A stretch of DNA of 64,000 bases from Chitinophaga chungangae. Its GTDB lineage: Bacteria; Bacteroidota; Bacteroidia; Chitinophagales; Chitinophagaceae. Each line of letters starts with the position of its first letter. The stretch's first letter is position 1. This document shows positions 43,741 through 53,291 of the stretch, in pieces. Location of the stretch: contig NZ_JAGHKP010000001.1 of the NCBI RefSeq assembly GCF_017742215.1, positions 682,001 to 746,000 on the forward strand, in the 5' to 3' direction. The notes beneath the pieces were generated by a model. The model was not told the DNA's origin. It was given only the letters and a program-made list of their open reading frames with translations, and did no database searches. Made by a program: the position numbers and the translations under genes.

Positions 43741-46593
43741 TTATCTGAATGCGGTTTCCAGCAATACAAGCCTCCTGTCCCCGCTGTATTGCATCTTCAC
43801 GGTAGTGCTGTTCAGCGGGCAATCCACCCATGTGCTGGCGCCTGCGGCAATTTCTTTGCGAACGGGGGCCTGGCCGTTTACCTGTACGGTAATCGGCAAA
43901 GCTTCGTCCGCTTGGTTCCACACCAGTGTGGCGGCGGTTTTGCGGCCTTCCGGCACACGGCACCAGAAAAATCCTTCGCCTATATTGCCGGTGGTATCGA
44001 TCGGTTCGGGCACATTGCCAAAGCCGCGGAGAATATAAGGGCCGTACATACGGCGGCCATTGGCCACATACTGCACCCCGGGCCTGGTGTTGAAGCCGCC
44101 GCCGGCGCCCTGGAAACGGTTGCCTTCGCGGGTGACCCGTACCGTGCTTTTGATATTGGCCGGCGCACGTGGTACGGCGTGTACCATGAGGCCGCTGTTA
44201 ACGCCCGTCAGTACGCCTTTTTCAGTATCATAGTCTCCCCACACGATAGGCGCGGTAATAAGCGGGTAACGGTCGTGGCCCGGTTTGCCGGCCATGTAGT
44301 TCACCAGGTTGGTCAGCATACGGTCCGCCACAGGATCTATGCCTGCGCGGGCCGCGAGGTCGAGGCCGCAGAGCAGCAGGCTGCCTTTGCCATCAAAGAA
44401 TTCCGCAAGGGCCATGCCTTCCAGCGCAACACCGTAGTTGCCCAGCACTGCAATATGTTCCAGGTCTTTTTTGTGAACAGGCACAAAACCATCGGTAACG
44501 GGGTACACCGCGGGAAAACCGGGTTGGGATTCATTCCAGCCTGTATAGTCCGACCATACGCGTAAACGTTCTCTTGCGATGCCGTTAAACACAGGATGCT
44601 CCGGTCTTTCAGGGTTCAGGTAAAGCCCGTTGCGGGAAGGGCGCGGTGGCGGCGGATAGGTGGGCACATCCAGCTGCGCGGTGATATTTTTGACCGGCAC
44701 GGGCAACAGGCTGTTCAATGCGGGCATGTGCGCACTATCCTGCCGGAGACATAACACCCGGCCGCCGGCCCGCACAAATGAACGCAGACTGCTCATCTGC
44801 GTCTGCGCGCTGTTTTCACCTAATACTACGGTAGCGCCCGCAGGCAGCTGCTGCAGGGAAGCAAGTTTTCTGAACGGGATATTGCCGCGGTTAAACGCGG
44901 CCGCGGTTTTGCCGGACGGGTCGTAGAGGTAGATATTGGATACCGTTGGCGTCGCGCTTTTGATGCCGATGTATAATGCATCGTAATTTTCTGATACGAC
45001 TTTGTTTTCCCGCAATATTTTTCCCACCAGTTCGTAATTGCCGCTTTGCAGCGTTGCAGGCAAAATAATGGACAACTTTTTCTGCCAGGTGCTGTAATAA
45101 GCCACGGCAGGTAATTGCAGCGTGTCGCTCAGTATGGTGATGTGACCGTTGCTGCGCAGCTGATACACCAGCTTCGCGTTACGCAGGTCTTCGAACCGGT
45201 CGTCGTCGTTTACCACATGCAGCACTGGTTGAATGGTAGCGCCGGCATATGCCTGCGTGGTCCAGTTTTCCCAGCTTACCAGCAGCGGCTGGTAGGAGAG
45301 ACGGGCCTGCCGGGTAACGGGCTTCGGGTCCATGTCTACGAACTGCTGCACATTGTTCCAGTTATAAAAAAGAATGGTGAAAGGAAATACGCCGCTCAGC
45401 TCGGGATTGATCACACGGAGGCGCCTGAACAGTTCCGTCGCTTTTTTGAAGGTAAAGGACTGGTGCTCGTCCGCCAGCCTGGCCTGTTCGTTCCAGGGTG
45501 CGTGGCCCGTCCAGTTCAGCTGCGAGCCGGGATTTTTATGGTCAGGCGTCAGGTTGTACTTACCGTCCGGACCGGTATAGTTGCCCACGCATTCGGTAAA
45601 AGTAACAGGCTGCACTTTTTTGGGAAAGGGCACGATGGCTGCGTTGTTGCGGATGTTGATGAAGTTGAAAGGCGAGCAGTAATACCAGCCCCAGTAACGG
45701 TGCAGGTCGCAGATGTCGCCGGATTTGCCGTAGCCGTAACCGGCATTGGCGATGTAAAGGCGCGTGCTGTCCCAGCGGCGGAGTGCGGGATGGGCGTAAG
45801 ACAGGAATTTTTCCCAGCGTTCGCTGATCTCGCCTGTGTAGGGCACTTCATTCGTCATGGCGTATACCATCAGGCTGGGGTGACTGGCAATATCTGCATA
45901 GGCTTCGTTCTTATACCAGTTTACGGCTTTATCATAAGCGGCGGGCGGTTTTTCTCCCATCACGGTGCTGCTGTAGTTGCCGCCGAATACCATCATGCCC
46001 AGCTCGTCGCATACGTCATACCAGTTTTCGTTATTGGGAATGCGGATGATGTTGACGTGCAGGCTTTTCATGAACCGCACGTATTCTTCCGCAAACCGGC
46101 GGCTTTTTTCGATGGAATCGGGAATACCGCGGCCGGGGGGATTGATGGCGATGCCGCGGAGGAACACCGGTTTGCCGTTGAGCCACAGCTGCCCGTTGCG
46201 GGATTCGAAGAACCGGAAGCCGATGCGCCGTTGCAGCGTTTGTTCCTGCCTGCCGGGTTCGCTCACCGTGAAGCTGAGCTGGTAAAGGTTTGGCACGGAG
46301 GGCGTCCAGCTCCTGGCGTTGATATGACCGGTGTGGAAGACCAGTTTTTTTTCTTCCGCCAGCACGGCCGAAGGCGTCAGCGCCTGGTCAAAGATGGTGG
46401 TGCCCGTGAGGCTGTCCGTTATCCTGATCCTGTATTGCGCGCCAGCTGCGGGTAATCCGTCAAAAATGGCTTCGAGCTTCACCGAGCTGAGCGTGGTAAA
46501 AGTTGTAATGCGCTGCGGCACGCCGTTGGCGCTTAGCTGGCAGTACAATACAAGGGCCATGTGTAACAAAGCCAGTTTCCTGAATACGTTCAT
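43741..46593 (-). CDS. GH2-type glycosidase fused to a GATase-like domain
   Basis: 950 residues from the ATG at 46593, with a signal peptide (1-22). An Ig-like beta domain (about 30-125) leads into a GH2 TIM barrel: RRIGFRFFESRNGQLWLNGKP, abbreviated here as FRFFESRNGQLWLNG (127-140), ASHPSLMVYAMTNEVP with acid/base Glu249, and VTFTECVGNY with nucleophile Glu334. The usual N-terminal GH2 sugar-binding jelly roll is missing. Residues about 550-770 look like a class I glutamine-amidotransferase-like fold (VVLGENSAQ, FVRAGGRVLCL, GSLLLCGLDLAA), comparable to trimerisation domains of some galactosidases. A beta tail follows. The substrate is unknown; beta-galactosidase or beta-glucuronidase-like activity is inference. 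Confidence 0.85.
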   Translation of the reverse strand: MNVFRKLALLHMALVLYCQLSANGVPQRITTFTTLSSVKLEAIFDGLPAAGAQYRIRITDSLTGTTIFDQALTPSAVLAEEKKLVFHTGHINARSWTPSVPNLYQLSFTVSEPGRQEQTLQRRIGFRFFESRNGQLWLNGKPVFLRGIAINPPGRGIPDSIEKSRRFAEEYVRFMKSLHVNIIRIPNNENWYDVCDELGMMVFGGNYSSTVMGEKPPAAYDKAVNWYKNEAYADIASHPSLMVYAMTNEVPYTGEISERWEKFLSYAHPALRRWDSTRLYIANAGYGYGKSGDICDLHRYWGWYYCSPFNFINIRNNAAIVPFPKKVQPVTFTECVGNYTGPDGKYNLTPDHKNPGSQLNWTGHAPWNEQARLADEHQSFTFKKATELFRRLRVINPELSGVFPFTILFYNWNNVQQFVDMDPKPVTRQARLSYQPLLVSWENWTTQAYAGATIQPVLHVVNDDDRFEDLRNAKLVYQLRSNGHITILSDTLQLPAVAYYSTWQKKLSIILPATLQSGNYELVGKILRENKVVSENYDALYIGIKSATPTVSNIYLYDPSGKTAAAFNRGNIPFRKLASLQQLPAGATVVLGENSAQTQMSSLRSFVRAGGRVLCLRQDSAHMPALNSLLPVPVKNITAQLDVPTYPPPPRPSRNGLYLNPERPEHPVFNGIARERLRVWSDYTGWNESQPGFPAVYPVTDGFVPVHKKDLEHIAVLGNYGVALEGMALAEFFDGKGSLLLCGLDLAARAGIDPVADRMLTNLVNYMAGKPGHDRYPLITAPIVWGDYDTEKGVLTGVNSGLMVHAVPRAPANIKSTVRVTREGNRFQGAGGGFNTRPGVQYVANGRRMYGPYILRGFGNVPEPIDTTGNIGEGFFWCRVPEGRKTAATLVWNQADEALPITVQVNGQAPVRKEIAAGASTWVDCPLNSTTVKMQYSGDRRLVLLETAFR

Positions 46594-46605
46594 CAATTTT
46601 ACGTT

Positions 46606-47397
46606 TTAAGACCTGTGCTTTTGCAAGGCTTTCATTTTTGCCGCGAAACGTTTGCCGTATTCGGTGGCAGACGCGGCATCAAAATGTGTGTTATCTCCTT
46701 TATGGTTCAGTCCTTCTGAAGTGGCTACCGCCGTGAAGGGTACCAGTTGCGGCAATTTATCCAGCTCGGTATTGAACTGGCGGTAGTTTTCCCGGAAAGC
46801 ACCCAGCTCCCCCGCCACGAAGGGCAGCTGCGGGTTTCCGGCTACCGTGCGGATGCGCGTTATCAGCGCCTGCAGTTTGGCGAGATAGGCTTTGGTCTTT
46901 TCCGGGCTCGTGTCCGCCTCTCCCTGCAGCCAGATCACGCCGCGCAGCGTGCCGCTTTTCATGGCTTCCTGCAACCGGGTCAGCATATCGTCGTACGGAT
47001 GCGTGCCGGTAGGTTTGTCAAAGCCGCCGGGCGTCCACGATTCAATGGAGCTGCCGCCTACGGCGCAGGGTATCAGCGCAATGGTTTTCCGTTTCTTTTT
47101 TTGGGCCATGGCCTCCCCAAAAGAAAGGCCCGGGCCAACGCCCGCCACTTTCGGTTTATCGAAATGCAGCGGGTGTTTGGCCTGTACCCATTGCAGGGCT
47201 TTGGTAAACATCACAACATGGCGGGGCGCCGCTGCCTGGTACGCCCCGCTTATTTCGCCACGGCCCGCCATGTTAGACTGGCCGATCAGCAGGTAAAGGT
47301 CATAATCCGTCCGCTGCTGTGCTTTAATGCCGCTTACTAGCGCCAGCAGCGCCATGCAACAGGCGGCTGCCAGCTTGAAGGAATATTGTATCATCAT
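46606..47397 (-). CDS. Sialate O-acetylesterase/CE6-type SGNH esterase
   Basis: A secreted carbohydrate esterase of 263 residues with signal peptide (1-26). SGNH motifs: block I LIGQSNMAGRG with nucleophile Ser41, a Gly/Gln-containing block VIWLQGEADTS, and the C-terminal His in NTHFDAASA. The family (DUF303) removes acetyl groups from sialic acids or xylan-type glycans. It starts within an ATGATGA overlap with the susD stop, so its translation is coupled to the binding protein; it lies 12 bp before the GH2 gene. It likely unmasks the glycan before cleavage. Confidence 0.9.
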   Translation of the reverse strand: MMIQYSFKLAAACCMALLALVSGIKAQQRTDYDLYLLIGQSNMAGRGEISGAYQAAAPRHVVMFTKALQWVQAKHPLHFDKPKVAGVGPGLSFGEAMAQKKKRKTIALIPCAVGGSSIESWTPGGFDKPTGTHPYDDMLTRLQEAMKSGTLRGVIWLQGEADTSPEKTKAYLAKLQALITRIRTVAGNPQLPFVAGELGAFRENYRQFNTELDKLPQLVPFTAVATSEGLNHKGDNTHFDAASATEYGKRFAAKMKALQKHRS

Positions 47398-49076
47398 TGG
47401 TCGTATCCCAAATTTTGTTCCATGGGCTTGGTAAGGTTTGCGTCTATCACGCTCTGCGGAATGGGCAGCAGCGTGTCTCTCAATGCTATTTTCGCGCCGG
47501 TGAACCGGTTGTATTGTTTCGTACGGGCAAACCAGGTGCCGGTGCGCAGCAATGTGTAACGCCGGTGCTCTTCTGAAAACAGCTCGCGGGAACGTTCATC
47601 CAGGATAAAGTTCATGTTGACATCCGCAGCGTCGATAGGCGTGGCATGTGCGCGGTTGCGCAGGGCATTGATGGTGGTAGCCGCGCCGGAAGGATCGTTC
47701 AGCTTGAACTGGGCTTCCGCCAGCAGCAGGTATGTTTCCGCCAGGCGGAGGTACACCTGGTCGTTATAGTTGGAAGAATTTTCTACATCCGGCGGAGGCG
47801 GCGCCCAGTCCCATTTGCGGGTGCTCGGCCAGTTCTGTGCCGTGGTAGCGCTCGGGTTCGGCTCCTCGCAGTCGATGCTGAGCTTTATGGTATCTCCCAG
47901 CGCGGAGCCGGTCCAGCCAGGCGCGGCGCAGGTGGCAGTGGGCTTCGATCCCGTGGGCAGAGACGACGGGTTGTTGATGAGGTAGAAATAACGCCATGCA
48001 TGGTAAGAACCACGGTCGTCGCCGGGGCCGTACACGGAAAACGCGTATTTGGTGGCGGCAAACCGGCCGATGCCGCGCCCGCCGTTCTCTACGGAGAAAG
48101 TAATGGGCGTTTTATTGTTTACTTTGATGGTGTTGTAACGGTTCACCCACCATCTTCTCATAATATTCACATCGCCGCCTACGGTGAGGTATTCGTTCTG
48201 GAAGGTCCAGAGCACTTCCCGGTTGCCTTCGCTGCGGTTGGAGTTTTTGTCGAGAAACATGTCGGTGAAGGGCGTGCCGGGTTGGTTGGCGTTTACGCCG
48301 TACCGGGCGGTGATGAGGTTGTAGTTGCCGTTGGATACCACGGCCTGCGCCTTTTCCCTGGCTTTTTCATTTTCGCCCATGGCGAGATACAGTTCCGCCA
48401 GATAGTGCTGGGCCACTACTTTGCTGGCTCTGCCGTCCATCACGGGTACATCGGGCAGGTGCGCTTCCGCGAACAGCCAGTCCTGCTCCATGGCGGCGCG
48501 TACTTCGGCTACCGGCGTTCTCTCCCAGTCTGTGCGGATGCTGTTGCCGTCGGATTCATGAAGGTTTAACGGCACGTTGCCCCAGAGGTAGGTGAGGTGG
48601 CGGTACGCCCATGCCCTGATGAGGCGCGCTTCCGCGAGCACCTGGTTCTTTTCGTCTTCCGTCCATTCCACATCGGGATTGTCCGCCCGGTCTACGATGG
48701 TGTTGGCGGCGTTGATGGTCTGGTAGAGATATTCCCACAGGTTGCGTATGTATCCGGCAGTAGGGTTCATCCGCACGCCGAAATCGTTGAATACGGATTC
48801 CGCCGCGCCGCCAGCAGGGTAGAGGCTGTAAGCATTGTCTACGCCAATGATGGCAGCAGTGCTGGTAAGATCGTTGCTGGCGCCGTTGATACCTTTGCGC
48901 TCTGACCGTACCTGGCTGTAAAGCCCGTACAGGCCCGCGTCGAAACCCGCCTTGTTTACATACAGGTTATCCGGCGCGATGATTGCTTTGGGTTCTTCAT
49001 CGAGAAAACCCTTGCGGCACTGCACGCTGCTGAGGACTAATATGATGGAAAGCGATAGCTTGGTGAATTTGTTCAT
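47394..49076 (-). CDS. SusD/RagB-type surface glycan-binding lipoprotein (second locus)
   Basis: A 560-residue SusD protein with lipobox Cys20 (LSSVQC) and the SusD start SERKGINGASND, INAANTIVDRAD, ARLIRAWAYRHLTYLWG and a C-terminal RLAETYLLLAEAQFKLND segment, with a final LLPIPQSVIDAN. Its length places it with the longer SusD variants. It follows susC by 27 bp and overlaps the esterase gene by one ATGA. Confidence 0.95.
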   Translation of the reverse strand: MNKFTKLSLSIILVLSSVQCRKGFLDEEPKAIIAPDNLYVNKAGFDAGLYGLYSQVRSERKGINGASNDLTSTAAIIGVDNAYSLYPAGGAAESVFNDFGVRMNPTAGYIRNLWEYLYQTINAANTIVDRADNPDVEWTEDEKNQVLAEARLIRAWAYRHLTYLWGNVPLNLHESDGNSIRTDWERTPVAEVRAAMEQDWLFAEAHLPDVPVMDGRASKVVAQHYLAELYLAMGENEKAREKAQAVVSNGNYNLITARYGVNANQPGTPFTDMFLDKNSNRSEGNREVLWTFQNEYLTVGGDVNIMRRWWVNRYNTIKVNNKTPITFSVENGGRGIGRFAATKYAFSVYGPGDDRGSYHAWRYFYLINNPSSLPTGSKPTATCAAPGWTGSALGDTIKLSIDCEEPNPSATTAQNWPSTRKWDWAPPPPDVENSSNYNDQVYLRLAETYLLLAEAQFKLNDPSGAATTINALRNRAHATPIDAADVNMNFILDERSRELFSEEHRRYTLLRTGTWFARTKQYNRFTGAKIALRDTLLPIPQSVIDANLTKPMEQNLGYDQ

Positions 49077-49103
49077 AACAATTGTTTTCTGATAAAAAAC
49101 CGA

Positions 49104-52055
49104 TTATAACCCAATGGTAAGACCCACTACAATTTCCCGCTGAAGCGGAATGCCATACTGGTTTGAAAGCTCCGGGTCCAGGCCTTTGTAGCTGGTAACC
49201 GTGGCCAGGTTGCGCGCAGTTACGTAACATTTGGCGGCATTGAGCTGCAGCCTCTTTTTGAGGGATGAAGGCAGCTCGTAGGCCAGTGATACGTCTTTCA
49301 GGCGCATAAAGCTGCCGTTCTCATACTGCTGCACGCTCAGCTTGTTGGCATTGGCGTCGTTGGAAAAATGCGTGCCGTTGGGATTTTTGGGAGACCACCA
49401 GTCTTTTTTCACCGTATTGCGGCGGGTATCGGCAAATACGTTATCGCTTTGCAGCGGGTTGTCTTTCGTAACGCCCTGTACGCCGAACAGGAACACCATC
49501 AGGCTGAATTCCTTGTAGCGGAAAGTGTTGGTGAGGCCCCAGGTGAACTTGGGATCGCGCTGGCCGATAAAGGTACGGTCGGCGGCGGTGTTGATGGTGC
49601 CGCTGCCGTCTACGTCCTTCACCCTTACCCAGCCTGGCTGCGCGTCTTTCTGGGCAGAGGCCGCCACTTCTTCTTCAGACTTGAAAATGCCGTCGTATTG
49701 CAGGGCGTAGATCATGCGGATGGGTTTGTTGATGAACCATCCGTTCAGCACATCGTCTTTCCCGTCTCCATACAGGTCCAGTATCCTGTTCCGGTTGCTG
49801 GAGAAGTTGGCGTTCGTGTTCCAGTTAAAGTTCCTGGATTTGATGTTGGTGGAAGTAATGCCGATCTCTATGCCTTTGTTGGATGTTTTGCCGATGTTCT
49901 GCAGCACCTCGGTGATGCCTTGTACGGAAGAAATGCTCCGCAGCAGCAGCAGGTCTTCCGTGCGGGCCGAGTACATATCCACCGTACCCTGGATGCGGCC
50001 GTTGAACAGCCCGAAATCCAGGCCCAGCGAAAAGGAGCGGGTAGATTCCCAGCCGAGGTTTTCGTTGGATAATTTATTGGGAATATAACCCGGGTACAAC
50101 GTGGTGCCGCTGATGTACGGCGCGCTGGTCATGGTAGCCAGCGAGCTGTAGCTGGATACGGCCTGGTTGCCGTTGAGGCCGTAAGAAGCGCGCAGCTTGA
50201 GGTTGCTGATAACTTCCGCCTGCTTCATGAAATTTTCTTCGGAAATATTCCAGGCCACCGCGGCAGAAGGGAATATGCCGTATTTTTTGTCCTTACCGAA
50301 AGCGGAATAACCGTCGCGGCGGGCGGTAAGCGTTAACAGGTACCGGCCGTCGTAGCCGTAGTTCACGCGGACCATTTGCGAGAGCAGGTTCTGCTTGAAG
50401 TTGGTAGACGATGGCGTGAGCAGCGAGGCCTGGTTCATCTGGTAGTTGGTGAGCACATCATTCGGAAAATCCACGCCTTCGAGCTGATCGCGGTCGAAAT
50501 CCTCGCTCTGGCTGCTGTACAGCGCGGTAACGTTGAGGCTGTGCACGCCGAACTCGCGGGAGTAGTTCAAGATGTTCTCGACGGTGAAGTTCCGGCCGAG
50601 GGAAGTGTAATTGATGGCGTTGCCGTTCTTTTCCAGTCCAACGGCCACGTCCCTGCCATAATAGGTTTTGCGCGACACGTTCTCATATTCCACACCGGTG
50701 TTCAGCTTGTAGCTAAGGCCCTTTACAAAAGGAACATCTATTTTCAGGCTGTTGGTGCTGAAGATGCGGTAGGAATTATCCTGGTTCTTCACCAGCATGC
50801 TGCCCAGCGGGTTGCGGGCCTGCTTGTTATCAAGATAAGCATATACGGCAATAGTACCATCTTCGTTATACGGCGCGGTAAGCGGGTTGAAGAAGTTGGC
50901 CCCGCCGCCTGCATTGCGGCTGTCGTCGAACTCTACGGGTAGGCCTGAACGGTCCTGGAAAGAAATCTGTGTGCTCGTGGCCATGGTGAGCCACGGAGTA
51001 ATTTTAATGTCTAATGTCGGGCGGAAGGAATAACGTTTAAAACGGTCGTTTTGCGCTACGCCTTTTACATCAAGATAAGTTCCGCCTACGTAATAAGTTA
51101 CTTTGTCCGTACCGCCGCGTAAAGAAAGAGAATGCTGCATTTTGCTGCCCTGCCGGGTAGCCAGGTCATACCAGTTCACCCATTTGCCGGCGTCGTACAC
51201 TTCCTGCTCCTGTGGGCTCAATATGTTGGTATTAGCGTTGAGGCGGGTGGTCTTGAACTCGTAGAACTCCGGCCCGGTGAGCAGCCGGGGTTTGTTGATG
51301 AGGGTTTGGGTGGAGTAGTACCCGTCGTAGGTAATATCCGCCTTGCCTTTTCTGCCTTGTTTGCTGGTGATAAGAATAACGCCGTTAGAGCCTCTTGACC
51401 CGTAAATAGCGGCTGCGGACGCGTCTTTCAGCACTTCTATCGATTCCACGTCGTTGGGATTGATCTCTGAAATACCGCCGGTATAGGGGATGCCGTCCCA
51501 GATGATGAGCGGGCTGTTGCTGGCGCTGATGGAGTTGCGGCCCCTTACCAGTATGGAAAGATCGTTACCTTCGGCGCCGCCGGCGTTGGTATTGATCTGC
51601 AGGCCGGGCACGGAGCCCTGCAAAGCCTCTGCTACGTTGGTGTTGGGGAGCTGCGTCAATCTTTCTTTGGGGATGGAGGCTACCGCCCCGGTTACATCCC
51701 TTTTGCGCTGCGTGCCGTAGCCTACTACCACTACGGCGTTGAGGGACTGTTCGGATTTTTCGAGCTGCACATCGTAAAATGTGCCGCTGCCAAGCGTTAT
51801 TTCCTTTTCCGCAAAACCAAGGGAAGAAATAACGAGTACAACGCCGGTTGTTTTAGTCAACTGGAGAGAAAATGTGCCGTCCGGCTGTGTGGTGGTGCCG
51901 GACGAAGTGCCTTTAACTGCCACGGTGGCGCCTGGGATGGAGTTTCCATCCGTATCTGCTACCCGCCCTTTGATGTGCGTGGTCTGCGAAAAGGCCAGCC
52001 GTGGAATGATCAGCAATACCATGAAGGTAATTCTTAACGTGGCGGAGATCGACAT
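49104..52055 (-). CDS. SusC/RagA TonB-dependent receptor (second locus)
   Basis: 983 residues from the ATG at 52055 with a signal peptide (1-24). It has the carboxypeptidase-regulatory-like domain about 27-100 (NSIPGATVAVKGTSSG), the TonB-box-like NAVVVVGYG (106-113), plug with LIIWDGIPYTGG and SAAAIYGSRGSNGV, and the barrel ending REIVVGLTIGL. It lacks an STN domain, so unlike the first receptor it should not signal to a FecR protein; regulation is probably by the divergent LacI protein. It heads the operon susC-susD-esterase-GH2-glycosidase. Confidence 0.96.
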   Translation of the reverse strand: MSISATLRITFMVLLIIPRLAFSQTTHIKGRVADTDGNSIPGATVAVKGTSSGTTTQPDGTFSLQLTKTTGVVLVISSLGFAEKEITLGSGTFYDVQLEKSEQSLNAVVVVGYGTQRKRDVTGAVASIPKERLTQLPNTNVAEALQGSVPGLQINTNAGGAEGNDLSILVRGRNSISASNSPLIIWDGIPYTGGISEINPNDVESIEVLKDASAAAIYGSRGSNGVILITSKQGRKGKADITYDGYYSTQTLINKPRLLTGPEFYEFKTTRLNANTNILSPQEQEVYDAGKWVNWYDLATRQGSKMQHSLSLRGGTDKVTYYVGGTYLDVKGVAQNDRFKRYSFRPTLDIKITPWLTMATSTQISFQDRSGLPVEFDDSRNAGGGANFFNPLTAPYNEDGTIAVYAYLDNKQARNPLGSMLVKNQDNSYRIFSTNSLKIDVPFVKGLSYKLNTGVEYENVSRKTYYGRDVAVGLEKNGNAINYTSLGRNFTVENILNYSREFGVHSLNVTALYSSQSEDFDRDQLEGVDFPNDVLTNYQMNQASLLTPSSTNFKQNLLSQMVRVNYGYDGRYLLTLTARRDGYSAFGKDKKYGIFPSAAVAWNISEENFMKQAEVISNLKLRASYGLNGNQAVSSYSSLATMTSAPYISGTTLYPGYIPNKLSNENLGWESTRSFSLGLDFGLFNGRIQGTVDMYSARTEDLLLLRSISSVQGITEVLQNIGKTSNKGIEIGITSTNIKSRNFNWNTNANFSSNRNRILDLYGDGKDDVLNGWFINKPIRMIYALQYDGIFKSEEEVAASAQKDAQPGWVRVKDVDGSGTINTAADRTFIGQRDPKFTWGLTNTFRYKEFSLMVFLFGVQGVTKDNPLQSDNVFADTRRNTVKKDWWSPKNPNGTHFSNDANANKLSVQQYENGSFMRLKDVSLAYELPSSLKKRLQLNAAKCYVTARNLATVTSYKGLDPELSNQYGIPLQREIVVGLTIGL

Positions 52056-52197
52056 AGGCAATCGTTTAAAATAAGTAAATAATGATGGTGAGATTAGTCC
52101 GGTCGGTAATTTTTGGTTGCATTCCGATAACCTAATTTATGTACAAACTCCGTGGAAAACCAGCAGGAAGCGGCTGAATGGCTACTATAACGATTGA

Positions 52198-52232
52198 AAT
52201 TGAAAATGTAGCGGTATATTCCTGTTTCAATT
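52198..52232. repeat. 8-bp inverted repeat in the susC/lacI divergent region
   Basis: AATTGAAA at 52198-52205 and TTTCAATT at 52225-52232 are perfect arms separated by 19 bp. The right arm ends 4 bp before the -7 box of the LacI-type gene, so it is placed to affect that promoter. Operator function is inference. Confidence 0.45.
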
Positions 52233-52236
52233 AGGA

Positions 52237-52244
52237 TATTTTTG
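52237..52244 (+). promoter_or_regulatory. -7 box for the LacI-type regulator
   Basis: TATTTTTG matches TAnnTTTG and ends 26 bp before the ATG at 52271. No consensus -33 TTTG is seen. Confidence 0.5.
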
Positions 52245-52270
52245 TCAGATAACCGGTAAAATAATTCCAC

Positions 52271-53284
52271 ATGAAAAGAGGCGTTACACTGAAAGATATT
52301 GCCCGTAAGCTTAATATGTCTGTTTCCACGGTGTCCAAAGCGCTGAGCAACGATCCCACCATCAGCCTGCCGACCAGGGCGCGGGTAAAGAAGCTGGCGG
52401 ATGAATGGAATTATATCCCGAACGAAGCGGCGCGGCATTTTAAGCTCAGCAGAACGTCTACCATCGGCCTCATCATTCCCGACCTGATGGACCAGTATTA
52501 TGCGCTGGCGATCAACGGCGCGGAAAAAGTGGCGGGCCAGCATCAGTATAATGTGATCATCGCACAGTCTCACGAAGACCCCGGGCGGGAAGATGAGATC
52601 GTGGACCTGATGTTGCGCAATCGTGTAGACGGTTTGCTGGTGGCTATTTCCAAAAAAAGAGAAGATATGTCGGTTTTCAAAAAAACCGCTTACACCGGTA
52701 TCCCGGTCATATTTTTCGCCCGCCCGCCGAAAGAAGACGGTTTTGACGCCGTTATTTCAGACAATGAGCACGGCGCTTTTAAAGCCACCGAATTTTTGAT
52801 CAAAAAAGGGCATAAGCAGATAGGGTACATTATGGGCCCGGAATCCATGTCCGTAAGTTATACGCGGCTGGACGGCTACCGCCGCGCGCTGGATAAGTAT
52901 AAGCTGCCGTACAACGGTGCGCTGGTAAAGTCCGTCGATTTTACGCAGGAGGCCACGTTTGCCGCCATGCGGCGTTTCATGAAAATGGCGACGCCGCCCA
53001 CGGCATTTTTCGCGTTCAAAAATTACATCGCGCTGGACGCTATAGAATATCTCAAGAGGAAACATCCGGCCCTGTTGCAGCAGATCGATTTTGCCGGCTT
53101 CGGGAACCTGCCGCTGCTGCAATACCTCGATCACAAACCGGTAGCGTCCATAGAAGAAAGCTCGTACGAAATGGGAGAAGAAGCAGCCCGGCTGCTGCTG
53201 CGCACGATCCACGAAGAAATACCGGAAGAAGGCCGCCCGGTGCAGCACATCCAGATCAGCTGCAAACTGCTGGTGCATAAGTAG
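52271..53284 (+). CDS. LacI-family transcriptional regulator
   Basis: 337 residues. The N-terminal helix-turn-helix (VTLKDIARKLNMSVSTVSKAL, residues 5-25, seen as KDIARKLNMSVSTVSKAL) is followed by the hinge region and a periplasmic-binding-protein-like effector domain (TIGLIIPDLMDQYYALAING from about residue 65; DGYRRAL near 195). It is divergent from the second carbohydrate locus, with 215 bp between start codons, and is the likely local regulator responding to a sugar released from the glycan. The ligand is not predictable from sequence. Confidence 0.95.
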   Translation: MKRGVTLKDIARKLNMSVSTVSKALSNDPTISLPTRARVKKLADEWNYIPNEAARHFKLSRTSTIGLIIPDLMDQYYALAINGAEKVAGQHQYNVIIAQSHEDPGREDEIVDLMLRNRVDGLLVAISKKREDMSVFKKTAYTGIPVIFFARPPKEDGFDAVISDNEHGAFKATEFLIKKGHKQIGYIMGPESMSVSYTRLDGYRRALDKYKLPYNGALVKSVDFTQEATFAAMRRFMKMATPPTAFFAFKNYIALDAIEYLKRKHPALLQQIDFAGFGNLPLLQYLDHKPVASIEESSYEMGEEAARLLLRTIHEEIPEEGRPVQHIQISCKLLVHK

Positions 53285-53291
53285 GTATTTA

